Below, piece by piece: positions 25,613 to 33,842 of a stretch of DNA of 38,329 nucleotides. This DNA is from Akkermansia sp. (GTDB lineage: Bacteria > Verrucomicrobiota > Verrucomicrobiia > Verrucomicrobiales > Akkermansiaceae), in contig JAFWZG010000049.1 in the NCBI GenBank assembly GCA_017517385.1, positions 1 through 38,329 on the forward strand, read 5' to 3'. Both the position numbers and the translations under genes were made by a program. Under the pieces are notes generated by a model. The model saw nothing but the letters and a program-made list of their open reading frames with translations. It was not told the origin of the DNA and ran no database searches. The first letter of the stretch is position 1. Each line of letters opens with the position of its first letter.

Positions 25613-26521
25613 TCAACCGAGCTTGGCGGGATACACGCCCTCCTCCACAAGCTTGGCAATGCTCTCTACCACGGCGGGTTTATCGCTCGGGTAGGTCACG
25701 CCCAGCCAGTTGGCGGTGGTCTTGATAACGCGGCAGTCAGCCTTACCATTGTGGATAAGCTCATCCACCACAGTGGGGATGTAGCACTCACTCTTCAACT
25801 CGGAGCCATGGGCAGCCAGGAAGCGAGTGAAGTGATCCTTAATCTGACCAATGAAGGAAGCGGGGAATACCCAGAAGTTCATGGAAACAAGTTCCTCGGG
25901 ATCCACGGGCTTACGCTCGCCGGAGAGAGAATCGCCACGGCATACGCCGTCCTCCTCTGTCTTAATCTTGGTGTACTCCTCCACGCTATCGAGATAGCCA
26001 TCCTTGATGCCACAGATACCGCGGTTCACGTCACCGTGATCACTGAGCGTATTCTTCAGGGGATAGCCAATCATACCATAGTGCTCCTTGCAGGGGCAAC
26101 CACCCTCGGCGGTAAGGAACTCAGCAGCCTTCACGAATGCGTCTGCACCGTAGAAGTCGTCAGCATTCACCACACCGAAAGGCTCATTCACCACGTCGCG
26201 AGCTGCAAGCAGAGCATGAGCGGTACCCCAAGGCTTCACGCGGCCCTCGGGCACGCTGTACCCCTCAGGCAGATCATCAAGGCTCTGGAAAGCGTAGTCC
26301 ACCTCAATCTTACCGGCAAAACGAGCACCAACCTGGCTCTTGAAGGCCTCCTCAAAATCCTTGCGGATAATGAAAACTACCTTACCGAAACCGGCGCGAA
26401 TGGCATCATACACGGAGTAATCCAGAATTACTTCACCGTTGGGGCCCATGGGGTCCAGCTGCTTAAGGCCACCGTAACGGCTGCCCATACCTGCTGCAAG
26501 AACAAGAAGTGTAGGTTTCAT
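25613..26521 (-). CDS. Sugar-1-phosphate nucleotidyltransferase
   Basis: 302 aa. Rossmann-type NTP transferase opening with LAAGMGSRYGGLKQLDPMGP (nucleotide-binding loop), then GTAHALLAA and NADDFYG (metal-binding Asp pair). Reaction: sugar 1-phosphate plus NTP gives NDP-sugar and pyrophosphate. First gene of a two-gene unit with the NahK-like kinase, so a HexNAc 1-phosphate uridylyltransferase role is the likely reading. The upstream region (26522-26735) is AT-rich, with a CATAAT or TAATAT -10 candidate but no convincing -35. Confidence 0.85.
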   Translation of the reverse strand: MKPTLLVLAAGMGSRYGGLKQLDPMGPNGEVILDYSVYDAIRAGFGKVVFIIRKDFEEAFKSQVGARFAGKIEVDYAFQSLDDLPEGYSVPEGRVKPWGTAHALLAARDVVNEPFGVVNADDFYGADAFVKAAEFLTAEGGCPCKEHYGMIGYPLKNTLSDHGDVNRGICGIKDGYLDSVEEYTKIKTEEDGVCRGDSLSGERKPVDPEELVSMNFWVFPASFIGQIKDHFTRFLAAHGSELKSECYIPTVVDELIHNGKADCRVIKTTANWLGVTYPSDKPAVVESIAKLVEEGVYPAKLG

Positions 26522-26735
26522 GATAAATATTAGTTAAAGATTATGTGTACAGTAGTACGTAAGCATATTCTAGCGTCTCGCACACCTGATTGCAAGCCTA
26601 AACTACACAAATATCAAACATTCCGCGCCATTTTATCATCTGTATTGCATCGTCTATAGTTAAAATGGGAAGAAAACAATCCACATATAAATAATAGGCT
26701 TTTCTTTTTCAGTCTAGAGTAAGAAATAGGGGCAC

Positions 26736-29700
26736 TCAGAATCCCTGAACCGCTCTACCGGTACGGGCTGCATAATCAGCTCGCTGATCATCGCCCATGG
26801 CTCCCACAGCGAAGTAGCGAGCATGGGGGTGATTAAAGATGAGGGCGCACACAGCAGAGGCCGGCTGCATCATGCATGTTTCTGTAAGAGTGGTACCGGT
26901 ATGAGCAGTAGCATTCAACAGGGTGAAGACGGTACGCTTCTCCTCATGATCCGGCTGACTGGGATAGCCGCAGGCGGGGCGCACCATCTGCGAGCCCTCT
27001 ACAGGCCACACCTGCTCCACAATCTGCTGAGTGCACTCCGCCAAGGACTCCGCAAGCATGTTGGCGACAGCGGCAACCAACAGCGCATTGTAAGGGTCAT
27101 TAGCGGCATTGAACTCAGCGGCCCATTCATCAGCCCCGCCGATAGCGACCTGCATGGCACCTACATAGCCCCCCTGCTCTGATACAAAGTCCACAAGAGC
27201 CAAACGCGGAGACTTACTGGGCTTCTGCTGACGCATGCTGTACAGCACCGTTCCATCAGGCAGCAACATATCATCCCCATTTTTCCGCGCGGCCCAGATA
27301 CCAAAACAACCGCGAGCCTGCAGACGCCCCTCAGCAATGGCTTTCTCCAGCAAAGCCTCTGCATCAGCCCGCAGAGATTGAGCCTCTTTCACTTTCTCTG
27401 CGGAGTCACGCCCCAGCATGCCGAAGGTGTGCAGCATGATATTCCAATCGGCTGCCTCTTTGAGCTGCTGCCAGCTCAGCGGAAAATCCGGCTGCGGTGT
27501 ATGACAAGCGCAGCCAGTGGGCACGCCGAGGGTAAACACGCCTGTACGCTGCGGCACCGGCTGACTTTCATTCCATTGCGGAGCTTTAGAACGAGCCTCG
27601 CTCAACGACATCACGGGCACATTCTTCTGCTCATATTCCGCACATAACTTAGCCTGAGCAGCTTTCTGCTCTGCAATAAAAGCGTCACGCCCGGCACTAC
27701 AGAGGGCATTTGCCACGGGCACAATGGTAGAGGCATCAGCCGTCTGCAGCACCACGCCATTAGGATAATGGGGGGCCAGCTTCAGCGCTGTATGAAGAGG
27801 GCTTGTTGTGGCACCACCCACCAACAGGGGGATATTCATCCCGGACGCCTGAAGAGCCGCCGCCACATGAGCCATTTCATCCAGCGAGGGAGTAATGAGA
27901 CCGCTGAGAGCCACCAATTGAGCACCCTCACGTTTCACAGCCTCCACAATATCCTCACACGGCACCATCACGCCTAAATCAACCACGCGGAAACCATTGC
28001 AGGCCAACACCACGCTCACGATATTCTTGCCAATATCGTGCACATCACCCTTAACTGTTGCCAGCACAACCGTTGCGGCAGCTGGCTGCCCGGACTGAGC
28101 TGCCTCCAGCAGCGGAGTAAGTATGGCAACGCTCTGCTTCATCACGCGGGCACTCTTCACCACCTGAGGAAGGAACATCTTACCCGAACCAAAAAGCTCG
28201 CCGACCTGTTTCATGCCATCCATCAGTGGGCCTTCAATCACCGCCAGCGGACTACCACAGAGCTCAAGAGCTTCATGAGTATCAGCCTCGATATGAGCCG
28301 TGATGCCGTTCACAAGAGCATGGGCTAAGCGTTCAGACACGGTCAAGGAGCGCCAATCAGCCAGCTTGGGAGCAACCGGCGCGGGAGCTCCCGCCCCAGC
28401 AGCTTTCAGCGCGGCCTTGGCTTCTGCCAGCTCCTGAGCGTAAGCAATGAGGCACTCCGTGGCATCCTCACAGGTATTCAGCAGCACATCTTCCACCAGC
28501 TTGCGGCGATGGGCGGGAATACTCTCGTACGGGGTCATGAGAGCTGCGTTCACGATGCAAAGATCACAGCCACTGTGGTGAAGGAAAGCACTGTGCATGG
28601 CCTCACGCACGGGGTTATTACCACGGAAAGCAAAACTGACGTTTGAAATACCGCCGGAGATGTGGCAAAGCGGATGACAACGGCGAATCTCAGCAGACGC
28701 CTTGAAGAAGTTCAACGCGAGATTGGCATGCTCAGGCAAACCGGTACCCACCGTAAGCACATTCGGGTCAAAAATGATATCTCCATCCTCAAAACCGACC
28801 ACTCGGGTAAGGAGGTCATACGCGCGATGTGCAATAGCCACGCGGTCCTCATAACCACTGGCCTGCCCATTCTCGTCAAAGCCCATCACCACCACAGCCG
28901 CGCCAAAGCGACGGATAATGCGAGCCTGATGCAAGAACTCTTCCTCACCATTCTTCAGCGAGATGGAATTCACGATTGCCTTACCCTGCACACACTTCAG
29001 ACCGGCCTCAATTACCTCCCATTTGGATGAATCAATCATGCAGGGCACACGTGCGATATCCGGCTCGGCCGCTACCAGATTCAGGAAACGGCTCATGGCG
29101 GCAGGCCCGTCAATCATGCCATCATCAAAACAAAAATCCAGCACCTTGGCCCCCTTCTGTACCTGAGCACGGGCGATTTCCAGAGCTTCTTCATATGCCC
29201 CCTCGCGAATAAGGCGGGCAAACTTGGGAGAGCCTGCCACATTGCAGCGCTCACCCACATACAGCAAGCCGTCACTACTGTGGTGATTATAGGCCTCCAG
29301 CCCACAGAGGCGCAACATGCCATCCTGAGCGCGGGTAGGTATCACACGGGGAGCGAAGCCACTCACGGCATCACGAATGGCAGCTATGTACTCGGGCGTA
29401 GTACCACAGCAACCGCCCACAAAGTTGACAAGCCCCTGCTCCGCATAGGTACGGAGAATACCGGCCATATGCTCTGCGCTGTGCGCATAACCACTCGGGC
29501 TCAGCGGATCCGGCAGACCGGCATTAGGATACATACTGATGGCACAATCAGCCAAACGGCTAAGCTCCTCAGCAAAGGGCAGCATGAGGTCAGCCCCCAG
29601 AGCACAGTTCACGCCCACGCTCAAGGGCTTCGCATGGCGCACGGAGTTCCAGAAAGCCTCCACCGTCTGCCCGCTCAAGGTACGACCCGCTCGATCCGTG

Positions 29701-30419
29701 ATGGTGAAGCTAATCATGACGGGCGGAAGCTCACGCTCGTCTCGCAGCTCAGCTATGGCGTACAAGCAAGCTTTGGCATTCAGAGTGTCGAAAATGGTTT
29801 CCAGCAGCAGCACATCCACACCGCCATCAGCCAAAGCAATTACTTGCTCACGGTAGGCGCGGCGGAGCTGGTCAAAATTGATAGCGCGATAGCCGGGGTC
29901 ACTCACCTCAGGAGAGAGTGAAGCGGTCACAGCCATCGGGCCAATGGAGCCAGCCACCAAGCGGGGGCGTCCATCGGCAGCGGCTGCGGCGTCTGCAGCG
30001 CCGCGGGCAATGGTACAGGCCGCCAGATTCATCTCGCGCACTAAAGCCGCCAGCTCAGCGTTAGCTAGTACGGCCTCATAATACTCCTGATCGTGCTTCT
30101 GCTCTGCCGCACCGGGATGGAAGAACTCATTCTGACCAATACTTGTGGCTGAGAAGCTGCAGGTGCTGATGATATCCGAGCCGGCCGCGAGGTACTGCTC
30201 GCACATATCGCGAATAATATCCGGGCGCGTCAGCACAAGCACGTCATTATTGTTGCGCAAGTCCTGCGGGTACTTGCAGCGATCTGCAAAACGCTCACCG
30301 CGGTAATCATCCTCCTGCAGGGCATGCTTCTGAATCATTGTTCCCTGCCCACCATCAAGCATGATAATCCGCTTACCAAGCGTATCTTGCAGCCAAGCAA
30401 CTTTCGTCTTTACATCCAT
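26736..30419 (-). CDS. metH: Cobalamin-dependent methionine synthase
   Basis: 1227 aa, the same length as E. coli MetH. Methylates homocysteine using methyl-tetrahydrofolate and bound B12. The homocysteine domain has zinc ligands Cys272 (GVNC) and Cys337/338 (GGCCGT). The pterin domain includes [14 protein letters not shown] and [11 protein letters not shown]. The B12-cap and B12-binding domains include [10 protein letters not shown], with His794 as the lower cobalt ligand, and [14 protein letters not shown]. The C-terminal AdoMet activation domain includes [15 protein letters not shown]. All four modules are intact. No B12 or SAM riboswitch fits in the 90-base gap upstream. The terminator of nuoA ends only 26 bases before the ATG. 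Confidence 0.98.
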   Translation of the reverse strand: MDVKTKVAWLQDTLGKRIIMLDGGQGTMIQKHALQEDDYRGERFADRCKYPQDLRNNNDVLVLTRPDIIRDMCEQYLAAGSDIISTCSFSATSIGQNEFFHPGAAEQKHDQEYYEAVLANAELAALVREMNLAACTIARGAADAAAAADGRPRLVAGSIGPMAVTASLSPEVSDPGYRAINFDQLRRAYREQVIALADGGVDVLLLETIFDTLNAKACLYAIAELRDERELPPVMISFTITDRAGRTLSGQTVEAFWNSVRHAKPLSVGVNCALGADLMLPFAEELSRLADCAISMYPNAGLPDPLSPSGYAHSAEHMAGILRTYAEQGLVNFVGGCCGTTPEYIAAIRDAVSGFAPRVIPTRAQDGMLRLCGLEAYNHHSSDGLLYVGERCNVAGSPKFARLIREGAYEEALEIARAQVQKGAKVLDFCFDDGMIDGPAAMSRFLNLVAAEPDIARVPCMIDSSKWEVIEAGLKCVQGKAIVNSISLKNGEEEFLHQARIIRRFGAAVVVMGFDENGQASGYEDRVAIAHRAYDLLTRVVGFEDGDIIFDPNVLTVGTGLPEHANLALNFFKASAEIRRCHPLCHISGGISNVSFAFRGNNPVREAMHSAFLHHSGCDLCIVNAALMTPYESIPAHRRKLVEDVLLNTCEDATECLIAYAQELAEAKAALKAAGAGAPAPVAPKLADWRSLTVSERLAHALVNGITAHIEADTHEALELCGSPLAVIEGPLMDGMKQVGELFGSGKMFLPQVVKSARVMKQSVAILTPLLEAAQSGQPAAATVVLATVKGDVHDIGKNIVSVVLACNGFRVVDLGVMVPCEDIVEAVKREGAQLVALSGLITPSLDEMAHVAAALQASGMNIPLLVGGATTSPLHTALKLAPHYPNGVVLQTADASTIVPVANALCSAGRDAFIAEQKAAQAKLCAEYEQKNVPVMSLSEARSKAPQWNESQPVPQRTGVFTLGVPTGCACHTPQPDFPLSWQQLKEAADWNIMLHTFGMLGRDSAEKVKEAQSLRADAEALLEKAIAEGRLQARGCFGIWAARKNGDDMLLPDGTVLYSMRQQKPSKSPRLALVDFVSEQGGYVGAMQVAIGGADEWAAEFNAANDPYNALLVAAVANMLAESLAECTQQIVEQVWPVEGSQMVRPACGYPSQPDHEEKRTVFTLLNATAHTGTTLTETCMMQPASAVCALIFNHPHARYFAVGAMGDDQRADYAARTGRAVQGF

Positions 30420-30444
30420 CGTTCTGTTATTAATTTAAGGGGTT

Positions 30445-30478
30445 AAAAAACGGGCGGCCTCCATAGAGAAGCCGCCCT
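30445..30478 (-). terminator. Intrinsic terminator between nuoA and metH
   Basis: Stem GGGCGGC / GCCGCCC (30452-30458 with 30471-30477, 12-base loop), followed on the minus strand by six T. Confidence 0.85.
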
Positions 30479-30509
30479 GATATAAAGCTGTTACAACCAG
30501 GCCAATCGC

Positions 30510-30902
30510 TTAGCGGCGAGCAGCGGGGTTGCGGTGCCATACGATTACACCCTTACCCAGAGCATAAAGGTATGCAAACATCAGAACAGCGATAAACACC
30601 GTCATGGATGCAAAAGCAGCGCAGTTGTTCATCACGAAATCCTTAAAGCCCAGTGCCCACGGGTACAGGAATACCACCTCCAAGTCAAACACAAGGAAAA
30701 GAATAGCAACAATATAATACTTAATGGAGAAGAACGAAGGAGCGCCCTCACCCTCAGGCACGTTACCGCACTCATAGGGAACGTCCTGTGCCGGCTGCAG
30801 CCTCGCACGACGCCCGAAAATCACACTAAGCACAATAATCAGACCGGCAAATCCAAAACCGGCCACTAACTGAATAAACGCTGAAAAATATTCCTGAAGC
30901 AT
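30510..30902 (-). CDS. nuoA: NADH-quinone oxidoreductase subunit A
   Basis: 130 aa, three membrane helices. Small membrane-arm subunit of respiratory complex I. Signature sequences: PYECGNVPEGEG in the loop after helix 1, and KYYIVAILFLVFDLEVVFLYP in helix 2 with its conserved Asp/Glu. No other nuo gene adjoins it: metH is downstream behind a terminator, and upstream is the gene-free stretch 30903-31264. Confidence 0.96.
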   Translation of the reverse strand: MLQEYFSAFIQLVAGFGFAGLIIVLSVIFGRRARLQPAQDVPYECGNVPEGEGAPSFFSIKYYIVAILFLVFDLEVVFLYPWALGFKDFVMNNCAAFASMTVFIAVLMFAYLYALGKGVIVWHRNPAARR

Positions 30903-30917
30903 GGCTTAACGGGACTT

Positions 30918-30946
30918 TTTATATCATCTCAGAAACGACTTGTCAA
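30918..30946 (-). promoter_or_regulatory. nuoA promoter
   Basis: Minus-strand TTGACA (30941-30946), a 17-base spacer, and TATAAA (30918-30923, 5/6). The predicted leader is about 8 bases. Confidence 0.75.
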
Positions 30947-31050
30947 GATTTTACTGCTGACTTTAACGCGAGGCAATGGATTTTCATGATTCTCAAGAAA
31001 AAGTTTTCTCGCATCAGCACAGTCTCAAGCGCGAGATAATACAAATAAAG

Positions 31051-31170
31051 GAGCAGGCATAGGAGAGGGAGCGCCAGTTACCACACTAAGCTGCCTACAA
31101 GCAGCAACAGCAGCTCCCACCCCATGCCTGCTCACCTTATTCGGAGTGTCACCTGCGATAAGCTGGTAAC
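31051..31170. ncRNA. Structured intergenic element, possible small RNA (strand and family unknown)
   Basis: In the 362-base stretch 30903-31264, which holds no convincing gene. Perfect 10-bp stem GAGCAGGCAT / ATGCCTGCTC (31051-31060 with 31124-31133). Nested stems are GGGAGC / GCTCCC (31067-31072 with 31113-31118) and GCTGC / GCAGC (31090-31094 with 31101-31105). The internal loop base GTTACCA (31077-31083) can pair with TGGTAAC outside (31164-31170), forming a possible pseudoknot. A plus-strand GATAAT at 31035-31040 would start RNA just before the outer stem, but no good -35 is seen. On the minus strand the stem is followed by TTTATTTG and could instead end the anti-sigma transcript. It matches no SRP, tmRNA, RNase P or riboswitch signature I know. 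Confidence 0.4.
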
Positions 31171-31264
31171 CAGGGTAGCAGAGGCAATGACTCCCTGCAT
31201 CGCATCCCCCTTCAGTCTCGGCAAGATTGAACCACAGACAGGTGTCAGCGATGAGGGCGGCGAA

Positions 31265-31870
31265 TCATATAACTTCGTTAGAATGAGAAGTCATCATCTG
31301 ACTCGGGGGTTTTATGTGAAAGTTTATATTCTCTTCATTCTCAAGAATGAGAACATCTGTACACGAACGTATACTTGGACAATTTGCACCACACTCGGCT
31401 GAATTAGCTCTCATTATGACCGGCTCAGAATACATGCGACGAATGGAAACACGCACGGGAACAATTCCTTGGGCCGTGAGAGTTGGGGTATTGATGGAAA
31501 GCATAGAAACTTCTGCCTCTTCCACCGTCCCCTCAGTCACAGGGGCACCCTTCAACAGAAACACAAGAGCAGCCAACAGCACACAGCATGATGCGGCAAG
31601 AGGCGCCCATATGCGCCACGAGCGCGAACTGTTGCGATTTCGACGCACGATATCCGCCTCAGCTGTAAGCGTGCGCTTCAAGCCTGCGAGAAACGGCTCC
31701 GGCAGCGGCGCCGGGGAGAACTTTGAGGATATTTCCTGCCTCAAATCAGCTGCTTCGCGAATTTCGCGGCTGAGGTTCAACATGGCGTTCAGACAGCGGC
31801 TTCGCACAGCTGGAGGAATACTCACAGGGGAAGTTCGGCAGAGTTCTTTGGGTGCTTGCTGTTCTCTCAT
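31265..31870 (-). CDS. Probable membrane anti-sigma factor
   Basis: 201 aa. Cytoplasmic N-terminal part (1-85), one membrane helix (about 87-107, IWAPLAASCCVLLAALVFLL), and an external C-terminal part of about 95 residues. It begins six bases after the sigma-factor stop, the usual layout of a sigma/anti-sigma pair. There is no zinc-type HxxxCxxC anti-sigma motif. The external part has three clustered cysteines (ECGANCPSIRSC). Assignment is mainly from context and topology. Confidence 0.65.
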   Translation of the reverse strand: MREQQAPKELCRTSPVSIPPAVRSRCLNAMLNLSREIREAADLRQEISSKFSPAPLPEPFLAGLKRTLTAEADIVRRNRNSSRSWRIWAPLAASCCVLLAALVFLLKGAPVTEGTVEEAEVSMLSINTPTLTAQGIVPVRVSIRRMYSEPVIMRANSAECGANCPSIRSCTDVLILENEENINFHIKPPSQMMTSHSNEVI

Positions 31871-31876
31871 AGTAAC

Positions 31877-32446
31877 TTACTCAGGCAAAGGGTTCTGCGC
31901 GAGCATCTCGCGAAAAAGCGCGAGTGCCCGACGATAACGGGAAGTAACAGAGTTCATATTTTCACCGGTCAGCTGGGCAATCTGGTTGAAGGTAAGTCCT
32001 TCCCAGATTTTCAGAATGAGAACCTCCGTGTAATTTTCAGGCAGCGTATGAAGCACATGCTCCACGTGGCGGCGGTGCAATTCATCATCCAGCTCACAGC
32101 GAAGCCATGGATCATCCTCAGATGGTTCAAGGCGAACATTCAGCTCATAGCTCAGCCTCGTTAGGCGGCGACGAGCCTCATCTGCCGCAAGATGACGAAT
32201 AGCAGAGAGCGCGTAAGACAGCCACTGGGAAGGCCTTCCCCTAAACTCCCCACACTCCACAGCCCGCACAAGCTGCAAAAGAGCATTCTGAAGCACATCC
32301 TCGGCATCCGCCTGAGAACGCGTCTGCTGGCGGGCATAAAGAAAAAGCCGTGCGCTGTTTTCATCCAGCCACGTCTCCCAGTCTATGCCTTTACTGCCCT
32401 TATCAGAAGCAGCACCTGTTGGAGGGGTTCTCATACGGTTCTGCAT
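31877..32446 (-). CDS. ECF-type RNA polymerase sigma factor
   Basis: 189 aa from the ATG at 32446; 32434 is a good alternative. The frame stays open further upstream, but that part is Cys/Phe-rich and unlike a sigma factor. Region 2: FLYARQQTRSQADAEDVLQN and SQWLSYALSAIRHLAADEAR. Region 4: LPENYTEVLILKIWEGLTF, NQIAQLTGENMNSVTSRYRR (helix-turn-helix). No regions 1 or 3, as expected for group 4 (ECF) factors. Followed after six bases by the probable anti-sigma factor. Confidence 0.88.
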   Translation of the reverse strand: MQNRMRTPPTGAASDKGSKGIDWETWLDENSARLFLYARQQTRSQADAEDVLQNALLQLVRAVECGEFRGRPSQWLSYALSAIRHLAADEARRRLTRLSYELNVRLEPSEDDPWLRCELDDELHRRHVEHVLHTLPENYTEVLILKIWEGLTFNQIAQLTGENMNSVTSRYRRALALFREMLAQNPLPE

Positions 32447-32449
32447 AAT

Positions 32450-32478
32450 TAGGCGTATGAGAAATCTTTTTTGTTCAA
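32450..32478 (-). promoter_or_regulatory. Possible ECF-type autoregulatory promoter
   Basis: Minus-strand TTGAAC (32473-32478), a 17-base spacer, and CGCCTA (32450-32455). This resembles GAAC...CGTCTA ECF promoters and lies just upstream of the sigma gene. If used, RNA would start close to 32443, favouring the ATG at 32434. Confidence 0.3.
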
Positions 32479-32556
32479 AAAAATTGCATTTTCTACAAAA
32501 AACATAACATATCGGCTCACATCGAGCCGAAAAGCAAGCTCCTAGTGACCTCAAGA

Positions 32557-32604
32557 AAAAATACACAGAAACAGCGGGGTGCGATTCACATCGCAACCCC
32601 GCTG
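32557..32604 (-). terminator. rpsT terminator
   Basis: Stem CAGCGGGGT.GCGAT / ATCGCAACCCCGCTG (32572-32604, one bulge, TCAC loop), followed on the minus strand by a T-rich stretch ending in TTTTTT. Confidence 0.75.
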
Positions 32605-32628
32605 AAAACGGAAAACCTGAAAGGGAAC

Positions 32629-32892
32629 TCAGGCGATGGTGGCCACAGCCTTGGCAGCCTTGCTCTTGTAGTTGGCAGCGCGGTTAGCGGGCACGGTGCC
32701 CTTCTTGGCAGCCTTGTCGATAGCGGAAGCAAAGGTGTTGTAAGCGGCAACGGCGGCCTCCTTGTCGTTAGCAGCAACAGCGGCAGCAACCTTCTTACGA
32801 AGGGTGCGAACGCGAGACATGATGGAGCGGTTAACGGCAGTACGAGTAATCGTCTGGCGGATGCGCTTCTTAGCGGACTGTGTGTGTGCCAT
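32629..32892 (-). CDS. rpsT: 30S ribosomal protein S20
   Basis: 87 aa, very basic. Primary-binding protein of 16S rRNA in the small subunit. The start AHTQSAKKRIRQTITRTAVN matches the family's xxSAkKRirqserrr.rN pattern. RVRTLRKKVAAAV and KKGTVPANRAANYKSKAAK also fit. Single-gene unit with its own terminator. Minus-strand TATAAA (32901-32906) lies eight bases before the ATG, with no good -35, so the leader is very short. Confidence 0.96.
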   Translation of the reverse strand: MAHTQSAKKRIRQTITRTAVNRSIMSRVRTLRKKVAAAVAANDKEAAVAAYNTFASAIDKAAKKGTVPANRAANYKSKAAKAVATIA

Positions 32893-33111
32893 AGTAAAGA
32901 TTTATAAGTGGTTTTTCGTTTTGGTGCGGGAGAGTTTACCTGAATCTGACAGAATGTCAAGAGAATTGAAACAAAAAAATGAAAAATTATTGTCTTACTA
33001 TAGACTAAACCGCCCTCCGACACTGAATAAAAAGGGACATACAACAGAGCAACACTCCGAACAAAGCTTGCGGATAAATAGATTACAGCTTATGCACGTG
33101 TCATACAGCTA

Positions 33112-33130
33112 CCGCATTTACCGAATGCGG
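33112..33130. repeat. Inverted repeat upstream of the 33179 promoter
   Basis: 7-bp stem CCGCATT / AATGCGG around TACCG, flanked by AGCT on both sides (AGCTA ... ACAGCT). It ends 13 bases before the -35 at 33144. Possible operator or a leftover hairpin. The rest of the 32893-33178 gap shows no gene. Confidence 0.35.
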
Positions 33131-33143
33131 ACAGCTTTTGAGC

Positions 33144-33172
33144 TTGCGCGTGCGTTAATGGAATGTTATCAT
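33144..33172 (+). promoter_or_regulatory. Promoter of the 33179 cluster, predicted leaderless
   Basis: TTGCGC (33144-33149, 3/6), a 17-base spacer, and TATCAT (33167-33172, 5/6). Exactly six bases separate it from the ATG at 33179. Confidence 0.5.
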
Positions 33173-33178
33173 TCGCGC

Positions 33179-33823
33179 ATGAAGCGATTTTCCATCATGC
33201 TCTGTACCGCATGCGTGCTGACAATGAGTGCATGTCAGCAGGCGCTTCCCCCGGAGGTAGCAGCAGCGGTAGCAGAGGCAGAAAAAAAACATGGGCATGT
33301 TTGCAATGATGATATGCTGAGCTGTGAGCTTGGCATCTGCCCGGTCGGGCGCGCCCGACGCGCCGCATTCGAGGCTTTGGAGGCTAGACAACAGAATACC
33401 GAGAGCGAGGCTCCCTCAGAACAGACAAACAGTTCAACAAGGCAGACCAATACCACAACAGAACAGCCGAGGAACAGGGAGGAAGAAACGGAAAGAAACA
33501 TCACGCCTTCCGCCGAACAGATGGAGTCTACCCGGAACATGATGCAAGAGGCGCAAGCCACTCCGGCCCGCAGCACCAACCGAGCAGAAGCGTCTCATGC
33601 CGAGCCTGTGAATTATGTACCCACGTACGTAGGGAATAGCTCTGGCGTACCGGGCCGCAGCGGCCTGCGCATGGGCCACTTCGCTCCGCCGGAAGAAGCT
33701 GTGAGCACCAGCGAGAACGCTGCCCCCCTCCCGAATGCAGCAGAGCGCCACGGATTGCGCTCCCCATCTCTGCCAAACACCCTGCCTATGAGCATAGACG
33801 GCCGCACCAACAACGCACGCTAA
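33179..33823 (+). CDS. Putative lipoprotein, low-complexity, unknown function
   Basis: 214 aa. The ATG at 33179 is chosen because it begins a lipoprotein signal (MKRFSIMLCTACVLTMSAC, acylated Cys19) and lies six bases after a -10 hexamer; the frame is open further upstream. The mature part starts with a short Cys-containing region (HVCNDDMLSCELGIC), then a long Gln/Thr/Asn/Glu/Arg-rich, probably disordered tail. The -3 residue of the lipobox is Met, which is less usual. It leads a plus-strand run, 19 bases before the methyltransferase gene. Confidence 0.7.
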   Translation: MKRFSIMLCTACVLTMSACQQALPPEVAAAVAEAEKKHGHVCNDDMLSCELGICPVGRARRAAFEALEARQQNTESEAPSEQTNSSTRQTNTTTEQPRNREEETERNITPSAEQMESTRNMMQEAQATPARSTNRAEASHAEPVNYVPTYVGNSSGVPGRSGLRMGHFAPPEEAVSTSENAAPLPNAAERHGLRSPSLPNTLPMSIDGRTNNAR

Positions 33824-33842
33824 CTCCCATCCTCCCACTATC

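Noticed and set aside
30420..30509. B12 or SAM riboswitch upstream of metH
   Set aside because: The gap is only 90 bases and is largely occupied by the nuoA terminator. No B12-box or SAM aptamer sequences are present.
31051..31133. SRP RNA, tmRNA or RNase P RNA as identity of the stem-loop
   Set aside because: The conserved GGAAG-type SRP loop, the tmRNA tRNA-like ends and the RNase P P4 sequences are all absent on both strands.
31124..31402. Plus-strand open frame of 92 codons over the structured gap
   Set aside because: It overlaps the anti-sigma gene end on the opposite strand and the RNA-like stems, with no signal peptide, motif or start context.
32447..32596. N-terminal extension of the sigma factor from an ATG at 32596
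   Set aside because: The extra 50 residues are Cys/Phe/Arg-rich, unlike any sigma region 2, and overlap a candidate promoter. The starts at 32446 or 32434 fit better.
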